This document shows positions 1 to 7,430 of a DNA stretch of 22,317 bases, one piece after another. Made by a program: the position numbers and the translations under genes. The notes beneath the pieces are model-generated. The model ran no database searches and was not told where the DNA came from. It saw only the letters and a program-made list of their open reading frames with translations. Source of the stretch: Acidimicrobiia bacterium (GTDB lineage Bacteria; Actinomycetota; Acidimicrobiia; Spongiisociales; UBA5794); NCBI GenBank assembly GCA_030598905.1, contig JAUVPA010000002.1:1-22317 (forward strand). The letters are read 5' to 3'. Every line of letters starts with the position of its first letter. Position 1 is the stretch's first letter.

Positions 1-651
1 GAAGCGGCGACGACCACGACGACCACTACGGAAGCAACGACCACCACGGAAGAGTCGACAACGACCACAACCGAGGAATCTACGACCTCGACGCGCGAGG
101 AGTCGACGACGACGACGACCATCGAGGAGACGACTACGACCACAGAGCCGCCGGTGGTGGCGGTTCCCGAGACCCCGGTCAAGGGAGTGCTCGAAGGGGA
201 TCTCGCACTGCCGGGTCCCGTGGAGGCCCACTGGTACCAGTACAACAACCTCTACGTGGTGCTCTACCGCGGCTACGACGCCTCGACAGGTGATCCGATG
301 TGCCCCGGCAACTCGATCGGTGTTGATGGCACGATCGAGGCACTCACCAACTCCCCGTACAACGGTGATCCGCCGATCTGCAACGAGGAGAACATCGCCC
401 CGGAGCCCCTCGGTGTGTATGCATGTGACACCTTGCTCTACTACATGACCGGCATCCCGACCGACCGGGAAGGGTCCTTGTTCGGGACGCTGGCGTTGTG
501 GGACGGATCCTCTTGGTCGAGTCAATCGACATGGCCCGAAGGCAACCAGACCGACACCGCCAACACACCGGAGTTCATCCCCGACCAAGCGGCGTATCAG
601 CTTCCGGCGACCGGCGTGGACGCAGGCGGCCTGGTGACTTGCGGCAGTTAG
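1..651 (+). CDS. Surface or secreted protein with Thr/Glu-rich linker (C-terminal part)
   Basis: The reading frame is open from base 1 and ends at the TAG at 649-651, so the N-terminus lies outside the window. Bases 1-150 encode a low-complexity linker of Thr runs broken by Glu/Ser pairs, made of ACG/ACC codons, then a PPVV junction. The remaining ~165 residues form a compact-looking domain rich in Gly, Tyr and Trp with four cysteines (in MCPG, PICN, YACD and TCGS), an even number that would fit two disulfides outside the cytoplasm. There is no membrane segment or sortase motif at the C-terminus. I do not recognise the domain. A Thr-rich tether before a Cys-paired domain is typical of exported actinobacterial wall or surface proteins, but the signal peptide is not visible here. 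The ATG at 154 is internal and is not the likely start. Confidence 0.75.
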   Translation, partial: EAATTTTTTTEATTTTEESTTTTTEESTTSTREESTTTTTIEETTTTTEPPVVAVPETPVKGVLEGDLALPGPVEAHWYQYNNLYVVLYRGYDASTGDPMCPGNSIGVDGTIEALTNSPYNGDPPICNEENIAPEPLGVYACDTLLYYMTGIPTDREGSLFGTLALWDGSSWSSQSTWPEGNQTDTANTPEFIPDQAAYQLPATGVDAGGLVTCGS

Positions 652-680
652 TCGCCAGCCGCTGGTTTTTGGCTGTCAGC

Positions 681-699
681 AGGAAGAAACCCTCTTCCT
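681..699. terminator. Small hairpin between converging genes
   Basis: AGGAAGA (681-687) and TCTTCCT (693-699) are perfect 7-bp arms around a 5-nt loop. They sit in the 87-bp gap between the surface protein gene and the oppositely read SDR gene. Neither strand has a clear T-run after the stem, so a terminator role is only suggested by position. Confidence 0.35.
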
Positions 700-738
700 A
701 AAGGCTCACAGAATCAACGCGACGACCGAAGAAGCTGG

Positions 739-1554
739 TCATATGGTCGCAGGGTCCGCGTCGAGCGACGTTTGCAGCCGCCGCATCGCCGCGAGCCACC
801 TCTCGTAGTCGGAGGCCTTGTTGGCGAAGTAGTCGGCGACCTCAGGATGGGGGAGGATGAGGAATCGCTCGTCGGCCAAACCGACGACGACCGCTGCGGC
901 CACATCTTCGGGCGAGATTGATCCTTCGCGTGCGAATGCCGAAAAGGCGGGTGAAACGGCGGCGAGCTCGTCGAGCAGCGCCGTGTCGACGAACTGCGGG
1001 CAGAGGCAGGACACGCGAATGCCGGCGGACCCGTACGTGACGGACAGCCATTCGGCAAGTGCGACGACGGCGTGTTTGGTCACGCTGTATGGAGCCGCAC
1101 CGATGTTGGTGAGCAGCCCCGCGGCGGACGCCGTGTGCACGAGATACCCCTCGCCTCGAGCGAGCATGGCGGGGAGTACGGCTCGCACTCCGTAGACGTG
1201 CGACATGACGTTGACATCCCATGTGTGTTGCCAGGCATCGTTGGGGACGTCGACGCTGCCGCCTGCGGCGATCCCTGCGTTGAGGCACAAGACGTCTATA
1301 GGCCCGTTGGCAGCATTGGCGGTCTCGACCATCGCCACGACGTCACTCTCAACAGAGACGTCGGCGCCGTGGGCGGCCGCGCCGATCTCTTCGGCCACAC
1401 GTGAAGCTGCCGCTTCGTTGATGTCGGAGACCAGCACCCGTGCGCCCTCTGCTGCGAAGCGTTTTGCCATTGCCGCTCCGATACCGGATCCGGCTCCGGT
1501 GACGACCACACTTCTACCCGCCAGCTGCATGGCCCGGCAATCTACCCTCGGCAT
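739..1554 (-). CDS. Short-chain dehydrogenase/reductase (SDR), classical type
   Basis: This is a cytosolic NAD(P)-dependent oxidoreductase of 271 aa. The Rossmann glycine motif TGAGSGIG is at residues 19-26, Asp44 closes the second beta strand (favouring NAD over NADP), the NAG motif is at 92-94, and the catalytic Ser143, Tyr156 and Lys160 lie in TASAAG and YSVTK. I chose the ATG at 1554 because AGGGGGG lies about six bases upstream. The ATG at 1530 (263 aa) would put the family-typical Met-x-Leu-x-Gly at the N-terminus and is nearly as likely. A longer in-frame extension to 1764 would overlap the hydratase gene and is rejected. It is divergent from a MaoC-type hydratase, which suggests acyl-CoA or beta-hydroxyacyl chemistry, but the substrate cannot be read from sequence. 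Confidence 0.9.
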   Translation of the reverse strand: MPRVDCRAMQLAGRSVVVTGAGSGIGAAMAKRFAAEGARVLVSDINEAAASRVAEEIGAAAHGADVSVESDVVAMVETANAANGPIDVLCLNAGIAAGGSVDVPNDAWQHTWDVNVMSHVYGVRAVLPAMLARGEGYLVHTASAAGLLTNIGAAPYSVTKHAVVALAEWLSVTYGSAGIRVSCLCPQFVDTALLDELAAVSPAFSAFAREGSISPEDVAAAVVVGLADERFLILPHPEVADYFANKASDYERWLAAMRRLQTSLDADPATI

Positions 1555-1581
1555 CAGCGCCCCCCTATTCTGGAGAACTCC

Positions 1582-2040
1582 ATGGAGACGGTTACCCCGG
1601 AAGAGTTCGCGACGCGCGTCGGCACCGAGCTCGGTATTTCCGATTGGGTCGAGGTGGACCAGGATCGGATCACAGCGTTCGCCGATGTCACAGACGACCA
1701 CCAGTTCATCCATGTCGATCCCGAGGCTGCTGCGCAAACACCGCTGGGGACGACCGTTGCCCACGGCTATCTGACGCTGAGCCTGATCACGCCCATGCTG
1801 ATCGAGGCGCTTCCCCAGCTCGAGGGCACGCAGATGGTGCTCAACTACGGTTCCGATCGGATTCGCTACGTCGAGCCGGTGCGGGCGGGGAGCAGGCTGC
1901 GGGCGAGGACCGTGCTCAAAGAAGTCACCGACAAGGGCGGGGGCCGTTGGCTGGTCAAGACCGGTGTGACGGTCGAAATCGAAGGCTCCGACAAACCCGC
2001 TCTCGTAGCGGAGATACTGTCGATGATGCTGGTCGCCTGA
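1582..2040 (+). CDS. MaoC-family (R)-specific enoyl-CoA hydratase-like protein
   Basis: This 152-aa protein is a single hotdog-fold domain of the MaoC dehydratase family, which adds water to trans-2-enoyl-CoA or acts on related thioesters. The hydratase dyad pattern Asp-x4-His is visible as Asp35 and His40 in ADVTDDHQFIHVD, followed by the family-typical TVAHGYLTLSL at 58-68. The length fits stand-alone MaoC proteins. GGAG at 1572-1575, six bases before the ATG, supports the start. It is divergent from the SDR and ends only six bases from the end of the next, oppositely read gene. An SDR plus MaoC pair is a common reductase/hydratase combination, but no beta-ketothiolase is present nearby. 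Confidence 0.88.
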   Translation: METVTPEEFATRVGTELGISDWVEVDQDRITAFADVTDDHQFIHVDPEAAAQTPLGTTVAHGYLTLSLITPMLIEALPQLEGTQMVLNYGSDRIRYVEPVRAGSRLRARTVLKEVTDKGGGRWLVKTGVTVEIEGSDKPALVAEILSMMLVA

Positions 2041-2046
2041 CAGCGG

Positions 2047-2775
2047 CTACTTCTTGGTCCAGTCTGCAGGCACCTTGATCTCGATGTGGCGCGCCCTGGC
2101 CTTGAGCGTGCCTTCGCTCGTGAACAACGCGGCCCCGGTGTGCAGCTTCCGCCGCTCGGTTTCGAGGTGCCAGCCAACGATGATCAACGACTCGCCGACG
2201 GTGACAGGCTCGTCGATCGCCGCTGTCATCGTGCCGAGTGTCGGGAAGTAGGGCATTCCCTCGGGATCCGCGGCTGTGGCGGCCCATGCTCCCGGGCAGT
2301 CGAGGACACCCCACAGGACCGTTTCTGAGAACGTGCCGTCGGCCTCTGCGTACTCCTCGGGCGGGGTCCACGGCGCAGCCACGACTGCCATGCCGTCTAC
2401 TGGGCCGGGGTACATCGCCAGCCCGTCGGGGGAGGGTCGATCGGTGCCACAGACGAAACACGTCGGTGCCGCGTGGAACGAGAAACCGGGGAAGCCGGCA
2501 ACCGCGGCTGCGGCTTCGTCGATCGACGGGGGCTCGGGGATGTCGATCGAAAGGTCCGCGGAGTGCGCCGACATCACCACGACGTCATCGTCGAAAGCGG
2601 CTACCCCATCGTCGGTCTCTTCAACGCGCAGGGGACGATCCAGCGGTGGCGGGACGTGGAGCCGGACCCGTGCCGTGCCGTCGATGAACTGTGCGATGGA
2701 CCCGGCCGAATAGCCGCCGTTCCCGGAGCGGGGAGGGCCGTTGTAACGAGAGGCGATCGTGAACTCCATGCCCAC
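2047..2775 (-). CDS. Double-hotdog thioesterase-like protein
   Basis: This 242-aa protein looks like two hotdog halves. The N-terminal half contains RSGNGGYSAG near residues 16-25 and a beta-rich stretch ending in SIDIPEPP. A central PTCFVCGTDR segment (Cys106, Cys109) followed by DGLAMYPG is typical of a conserved actinobacterial family annotated as thioesterase-like. The C-terminal half has PTLGTMTAAIDEPV and ends in a beta strand. The catalytic residues are not obvious to me, so function is by fold only. The start is taken as GTG at 2775, with AGGGA about ten bases upstream; ATG at 2769 is an alternative. It follows aceA on the same strand but is separated from it by a strong hairpin, so it is probably transcribed on its own. 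Confidence 0.75.
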   Translation of the reverse strand: MGMEFTIASRYNGPPRSGNGGYSAGSIAQFIDGTARVRLHVPPPLDRPLRVEETDDGVAAFDDDVVVMSAHSADLSIDIPEPPSIDEAAAAVAGFPGFSFHAAPTCFVCGTDRPSPDGLAMYPGPVDGMAVVAAPWTPPEEYAEADGTFSETVLWGVLDCPGAWAATAADPEGMPYFPTLGTMTAAIDEPVTVGESLIIVGWHLETERRKLHTGAALFTSEGTLKARARHIEIKVPADWTKK

Positions 2776-2792
2776 ATTCTGACCGTCCCTGG

Positions 2793-2842
2793 GCGTCTGG
2801 CGTACCGCAGACCCAAATATGGGTCTGCGGTACGCCAGACGC
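2793..2842. terminator. Perfect 23-bp-arm hairpin after aceA
   Basis: Arms 2793-2815 and 2820-2842 are exact reverse complements with a 4-nt loop (AATA). The structure begins four bases after the aceA stop codon on the minus strand and ends about 17 bases before the next start codon. No T-run follows it, so it would be a U-less actinobacterial-type terminator, or an mRNA 3'-end stabiliser. Confidence 0.6.
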
Positions 2843-2846
2843 GTCT

Positions 2847-4142
2847 TCAGGCGTCGTAGAACTGGTCAGCTTCGGTTGATCCTTCGAGCGCCAGTGTGGA
2901 CGACGTGCCGCCGGAGATGACCTGTGACACCTGGTCGAAGTACCCGGCACCCACCTCGCGCTGGTGACGGGTTGCCGTGTAGCCCATGTTCTCGAGCCCG
3001 AACTCGGCCTCCTGGAGCTCCACATATGCCGGCATCCCGTTCGCCGCGTACCCGCGGGCGAGCTGGAACATCGATGCGTTCAGAGCATGGAAGCCGGCCA
3101 ACGTGATGAATTGGAAGCGGTATCCCATCGCGCCCAGCTCCTTCTGGAACTTGGCGATGGTGGCGTCGTCGAGGTGACGCCTCCAGTTGAACGAGGGCGA
3201 GCAGTTGTAGGCGAGCATCGTGCCGGGGTACTCGGCGTGGATCGCGGCAGCGAATCGCCCGGCTTCGTCCAGGTCGGGAGTTGATGTCTCGCACCACACC
3301 AGGTCGGCATAAGGGGCATATGCGAGACCTCTCGAGATGGCGGCATCCATGCCGTTTGCCACTTCGTAGAAACCTTCGGCGGTGCGCTCGCCGCTGGTGA
3401 ATTGCCGGTCTCGCTCGTCGATATCAGAGGTGATCAAGGTGGCTGCCAGCGAATCGGTGCGAGCGACCACCAGCGTCGAAGTACCCGCGACGTCTGCGGC
3501 GAGTCGAGCTGCCTTGAGCGTACGGATGTGCTGGCTGGTTGGGACGAGCACCTTCCCTCCCATGTGCCCACACTTCTTCTCCGACGACAGCTGATCCTCG
3601 AGATGGACCGCGGCAGCACCGGCGTGGATGAAGTCTTTGGTGATCTCGAAGACGTTGAGCGGTCCACCGAAGCCACTCTCGGCGTCGGCGATGATCGGGA
3701 CCATCCAATCCCTCGATTCGTCCCCTTCGCTCCACTCGATCTCGTCCGCCCGCCTCAGGGCGTTGTTGATCCGTCGGACGAGTTCAGGTGCCGAGTTGAT
3801 GGGGTAGAGCGACTGGTCGGGATAGACGTTGCCCGAGAGGTTGGCGTCGGCTGCCACCTGCCATCCCGAGAGATAGATCGCCTCGAGGCCCGCTTTGACC
3901 ATCTGCACTGCCTGGCCGCCGGAGATGGCACCGAGTGCGTTGACGTAATCCTTTGTCGTCAGAAGTTCCCACAGATGCTCAGCACCGTGGCGGGCGATAG
4001 TACGTTCTTCGACGAATGATCCCTGCAGACGCACGACGTCCTCGGCGCTGTGGTCGCGTCGAGCCCCGTCCCATCTCGGATTCGACTGCCACTCATCTCG
4101 GATCTTCTCGGCTCGCCGTCGGATGGTGCTTCCGTTGGTCAC
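2847..4142 (-). CDS. aceA: Isocitrate lyase
   Basis: The enzyme cleaves isocitrate to succinate and glyoxylate, the first step of the glyoxylate shunt, in the cytosol. The 431-aa length is normal for the bacterial family. The active-site signature KKCGHMGGK is at residues 189-197 with catalytic Cys191, and the Mg-binding region ADAESGFGG lies at 152-160. Other family blocks (YLSGWQVAAD, VARTDS, YNCSPSFNW) are present and intact. The start ATG overlaps the end of aceB by four bases (4139-4142), so translation is probably coupled. A strong hairpin follows the stop codon. Expression is probably controlled from the region upstream of aceB together with the divergent RamB-type regulator. Confidence 0.98.
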   Translation of the reverse strand: MTNGSTIRRRAEKIRDEWQSNPRWDGARRDHSAEDVVRLQGSFVEERTIARHGAEHLWELLTTKDYVNALGAISGGQAVQMVKAGLEAIYLSGWQVAADANLSGNVYPDQSLYPINSAPELVRRINNALRRADEIEWSEGDESRDWMVPIIADAESGFGGPLNVFEITKDFIHAGAAAVHLEDQLSSEKKCGHMGGKVLVPTSQHIRTLKAARLAADVAGTSTLVVARTDSLAATLITSDIDERDRQFTSGERTAEGFYEVANGMDAAISRGLAYAPYADLVWCETSTPDLDEAGRFAAAIHAEYPGTMLAYNCSPSFNWRRHLDDATIAKFQKELGAMGYRFQFITLAGFHALNASMFQLARGYAANGMPAYVELQEAEFGLENMGYTATRHQREVGAGYFDQVSQVISGGTSSTLALEGSTEADQFYDA

Positions 4143-5779
4143 CGCTCCACCTCCACTCTCTCCAGGATCTCGTAGGCAGGAAGGGTCAGGAACTCGGGGA
4201 AGTCGTCCGCCAGTGCCACTTGTTCGAACAGTTGCCTCGCCTCGGCGAACCGGCCCTCGTCATACGCGGTCTGTCCGATTTCGGCAGCGATCCGCCCGGT
4301 TTCCTCGTCGGCGATGCGACCGATGTACGTCGCGTCGATGAGGGTGCCATCGCTCGTTTCGACACCATTGCGGACCCACTGCCATACCTGTGACCGGCTG
4401 ATCTCGGCCGTGGCGGCATCTTCCATGAGGTTGTAGATCGCCGCTGCGCCGTCTCCTCGCAGCCAAGAGGCGAGATATTGGATGGCGACGTCCACGTTTG
4501 TACGTACGCCGACTTCCGTCACGGAGCCTCCCGCGACCTCGAAGTTGAGAAGGTCCTCGGCCGTGACGTGGACGTCTTCGCGCGTGTGATCGAGCTGATT
4601 GGATCGATCGCCGAGGACGGCATCGAAGACCTCCGTGGCGAGCGGAACGAGGTCGGGATGAGCGACCCATGTGCCGTCGCAGCCATCGTGGCTCTCCCGT
4701 TCCTTGTCCTCGCGTACCTTGGTGAAGGCCGTCTGGTTGATGGCCTCGTCACGTCGAGAGGGAATGAATGCCGCCATGCCGCCAAGAGCGTGAGCTCCCC
4801 GCCGGTGACAGGTTGCTACGAGGAGTTCCGTGTACGCCCGCATGAAAGGCACCGTCATCGTTATCTGGTTGCGTTCGGGGAGTACGGCCTCCGGCCGATT
4901 CCGGAACTTCTTGATGACGGAGAAGATGTAGTCCCATCGACCTGCGTTGAGGCCGGCGGAGTGATCGCGCAGCTCGTAGAGGATCTCATCCATCTCGAAT
5001 GCAGCGAGGATCGTCTCGATCAGCACCGTGGCCCGGATCGTTCCCTGCGGAATGCCCAGCCGATCTTGGGCCAGCACGAACACGTCGTTCCACAGCCGTG
5101 CTTCGACGTGGCTCTCCAGCTTGGGGAGATAGAAGTACGGGCCCGAGTCGCGGTCGATGAGTTCCGCAGCGTTGTGAAACATGAACAAACCGAAGTCGAA
5201 GATGCCGGCTGAGATCGCCTCACCGTCGACCGTCACATTGCGCTCATCGAGGTGCCAGCCGCGGGGCCGCACCATCAATGTGGCGACCTCGGCGTCGAGC
5301 GTGTATTCCTTTCCTGCCACGTTGGTGAAGTCGATGCGGCGGCGGATGGCATCCATCAGATTGAGCTGGCCGTCGACCATGTTGTGCCACGTCGGTGAGT
5401 TCGAATCTTCGAAGTCCGCCATGAATACCCGTGCCCCGGAGTTGAGAGCGTTGATGACCATCTTGCGGTCGGTGGGGCCGGTGATCTCACAACGGCGGTC
5501 GGCGAGGTCGTTCGGCGCGGGGGCCACTCTCCACGTACCCCAGCGGACGTCTTCGGTGTGGGGGAGGAAACCCGGTTGCTCACCGGCGTCGAGGTGTAGC
5601 TGGCGTGCCGACCGGGCTGCCAGCAAGTCACGGCGACGGTCGCTTACGGCGCGATGCAGCTCAGCGACGAAGCTCATCGCCGCGTCGGTGGTCACCGTGT
5701 TGTGGCGGCCCTCCACCGGTCCGGTCACAGTGACTCGAGGTGGCCCATTCATGTCGCCATTCATGTCGATCTTCTCCAC
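4139..5779 (-). CDS. aceB: Malate synthase A
   Basis: The enzyme condenses glyoxylate and acetyl-CoA to malate, the second step of the glyoxylate shunt. The 546-aa length fits isoform A rather than the ~720-aa isoform G. The family signature RDHSAGLNAGRWDY is at residues 271-284, with LPKLESH at 218-224 and ADFEDSNSPTWHN at 121-133. The start is GTG at 5779, with GGGGAG eight bases upstream; two in-frame ATGs at 5764 and 5752 are alternatives. It is the first gene of the aceB-aceA unit. The upstream region holds a 15-bp tandem repeat and inverted repeats, which are candidate sites for the divergent regulator. Confidence 0.97.
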   Translation of the reverse strand: MEKIDMNGDMNGPPRVTVTGPVEGRHNTVTTDAAMSFVAELHRAVSDRRRDLLAARSARQLHLDAGEQPGFLPHTEDVRWGTWRVAPAPNDLADRRCEITGPTDRKMVINALNSGARVFMADFEDSNSPTWHNMVDGQLNLMDAIRRRIDFTNVAGKEYTLDAEVATLMVRPRGWHLDERNVTVDGEAISAGIFDFGLFMFHNAAELIDRDSGPYFYLPKLESHVEARLWNDVFVLAQDRLGIPQGTIRATVLIETILAAFEMDEILYELRDHSAGLNAGRWDYIFSVIKKFRNRPEAVLPERNQITMTVPFMRAYTELLVATCHRRGAHALGGMAAFIPSRRDEAINQTAFTKVREDKERESHDGCDGTWVAHPDLVPLATEVFDAVLGDRSNQLDHTREDVHVTAEDLLNFEVAGGSVTEVGVRTNVDVAIQYLASWLRGDGAAAIYNLMEDAATAEISRSQVWQWVRNGVETSDGTLIDATYIGRIADEETGRIAAEIGQTAYDEGRFAEARQLFEQVALADDFPEFLTLPAYEILERVEVER

Positions 5780-5811
5780 TGGTTTCGCTCCCCAATCGGT
5801 GACGGGAGGGT

Positions 5812-5871
5812 GTTGGTTGGTTGCAGGTTGGTTGGTTGCAGGTTGGTTGGTTGCAGGTTGGTTGGTTGCAG
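5812..5871. repeat. Four perfect 15-bp tandem repeats upstream of aceB
   Basis: The unit GTTGGTTGGTTGCAG occurs four times without a mismatch at 5812-5826, 5827-5841, 5842-5856 and 5857-5871. It ends 33 bases upstream of the aceB start codon. A related TGCAACC occurs at 5886-5892 on the plus strand. The position fits an operator array or the aceB mRNA leader; a variable-number repeat with no regulatory role is also possible. Confidence 0.9.
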
Positions 5872-5893
5872 AAGGTGTTGGAAGAATGCAACC

Positions 5894-5930
5894 TTCTTAC
5901 CTGTTTCGCCACCTTTAGCTAAGGTAAGAA
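5894..5930. promoter_or_regulatory. Inverted repeat in the aceB/regulator divergent region
   Basis: TTCTTACC (5894-5901) and GGTAAGAA (5923-5930) are perfect 8-bp arms, and a smaller ACCTT/AAGGT inverted pair is centred around 5918. The site lies midway between the divergent starts at 5779 and 5973. It is a candidate operator or overlapping promoter region; no confident -35/-10 pair could be assigned. Confidence 0.4.
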
Positions 5931-5966
5931 CAGAGTTTCTTAACACCACAGTCCATCGGGAGTGAT

Positions 5967-5974
5967 ATTGCAAT
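5967..5974. promoter_or_regulatory. ATTGCAAT palindrome at the regulator start codon
   Basis: An 8-bp perfect palindrome overlaps the first two bases of the regulator's ATG (5973). Its TTGCAA core resembles the TTTGCAAA core known for RamB sites in Corynebacterium, so it is a possible autoregulatory site. The motif is short and could be chance. Confidence 0.25.
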
Positions 5975-7430
5975 GACCACAACCGTCGATCCACTGGTGT
6001 TCGGCCGTCGCGTCCGCCACTACCGCAAACGCAAGGGCATGACGCTGGACGATCTTGGAGCGGCCGTGTCCAAGCCGGCTCCGTATCTGTCAATGGTCGA
6101 AAACGGCAAGAGAGAACCCAAGCTCAGCCTGATGAACTCTCTCTCAACCGCTCTCGGCGTCTCGGTCGCCGAGCTCGTGTCGCCCGATGCGCCGACCCAC
6201 CGAGCGCAGCTCGAGATCGCGGTGGAGCGAGCCCAACTCGATCCTGCATATCGCGGACTGGGTCTAGCCCTCCTCAAGCCTTCGGTGAAGGTTCCGGATG
6301 TTGCTCTCGAGCACATCGTGCGGCTCTACGAGGAGCTGCGGGGACGCGATGCGGCCGCCTCATTCACCCGCGAGGAAGCGCGAGCCGTCAACGCCGAGCT
6401 GCGTGAAGAAATGCGCGATCGGGGCAACTACTTCGGTGAGCTAGAGAAGGTTGCAGGCGAGGCTGTTGCCGGGATCGGGTACGAAGGCCAGGGAGCGATG
6501 TCGAAAGGGGACATAAATGCCCTCGCCAGCCTCTTCGGCTTCAAGATGATCCGCACGCCGGACGTTCCCGCCGCAGCCCGATCCGTGACGGACATGCGCA
6601 ATCGCCGTATCTACGTCCCGGCCCGGGACCAGGTGGATCCGGCCCGGGCGCGGTCCGTTGTTCTCCAGACGCTCGGTCACTTCGCACTGGGCCACCAAGA
6701 ACCGGCGAACTTCGCCGAGTTCCTCAGGCAGCGTGTGGAGACCAACTACTTCGCGGGAGCTGTGCTGATGCCGCAGATCGCGGCCGTTCCATTCCTCTCC
6801 CAGGCGAAAGAGGAACGCAATATCTCCGTCGAGGACATCAAGGATCACTTCTACGTCTCGTACGAGATGGCCGCGCATCGGTTCACCAACCTCGCCACCG
6901 AGCACCTGGGTATCCCGACCCACTTTGTTCGATCGGACGAGCAGGGAATCATCTGGAAGGCGTACGAGAACAACGGCGTGCCCTTCCCGATGAACTCGGT
7001 CGGAGCCATCGAGGGCCAGCGATTGTGTCGGGAGTGGGGGACGCGACAGGCATTCGTCTCGGACTCTCGATACACGATCCACTACCAATACACGGATGCC
7101 GGCGGCGAGACCTTCTGGTGTGCGACTTTCGTCGAGGAAGACCGCGAACCCCCGCATGCCATCACCACAGGCGTGCGGTTTGAGCATTCGAAGTGGTTCC
7201 GAGGCTGGGACACGGAGCGAAGGACATCGTCGGATTGCCCGGACGGCGATTGTTGTCGGTTACCTTCAGACGCCCTCGCGACAAAGTGGTCGGGTGAGAT
7301 GTGGTCCTCTGTTGCGCCGAATAGCCACGTGCTGGCCGCGATGCCGGTGGAGACGATCCCCGGAGTGGATTTGGTGGAGATCTACGAGTTCCTGGAGAAC
7401 CAGGAAGAGCGTGTCTACGACAGAAACTGA
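5973..7430 (+). CDS. ramB: RamB/ScfR-type XRE regulator of acetate metabolism
   Basis: This 485-aa protein has an XRE-type helix-turn-helix at about residues 9-69 (RKGMTLDDLGAAV, YLSMVENGKREP), an IrrE/ImmA-like middle region around 140-290, and the C-terminal domain of predicted short-chain fatty acyl regulators, ending near a cysteine cluster (CPDGDCC). The middle region reads QTLGHFALGH where a peptidase would have HExxH, so it is probably a non-proteolytic sensor. In Corynebacterium glutamicum, RamB represses aceA, aceB and acetate activation genes; the divergent position next to aceBA here fits the same role. CGGGAG about ten bases before the ATG supports the start. Its 3' end overlaps the converging PLP enzyme gene by 16 bases. 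Confidence 0.9.
   Translation: MTTTVDPLVFGRRVRHYRKRKGMTLDDLGAAVSKPAPYLSMVENGKREPKLSLMNSLSTALGVSVAELVSPDAPTHRAQLEIAVERAQLDPAYRGLGLALLKPSVKVPDVALEHIVRLYEELRGRDAAASFTREEARAVNAELREEMRDRGNYFGELEKVAGEAVAGIGYEGQGAMSKGDINALASLFGFKMIRTPDVPAAARSVTDMRNRRIYVPARDQVDPARARSVVLQTLGHFALGHQEPANFAEFLRQRVETNYFAGAVLMPQIAAVPFLSQAKEERNISVEDIKDHFYVSYEMAAHRFTNLATEHLGIPTHFVRSDEQGIIWKAYENNGVPFPMNSVGAIEGQRLCREWGTRQAFVSDSRYTIHYQYTDAGGETFWCATFVEEDREPPHAITTGVRFEHSKWFRGWDTERRTSSDCPDGDCCRLPSDALATKWSGEMWSSVAPNSHVLAAMPVETIPGVDLVEIYEFLENQEERVYDRN

Noticed and set aside
5812..5871. CRISPR array
   Set aside because: The 15-bp units are directly adjacent with no spacers, and there is no cas gene nearby.
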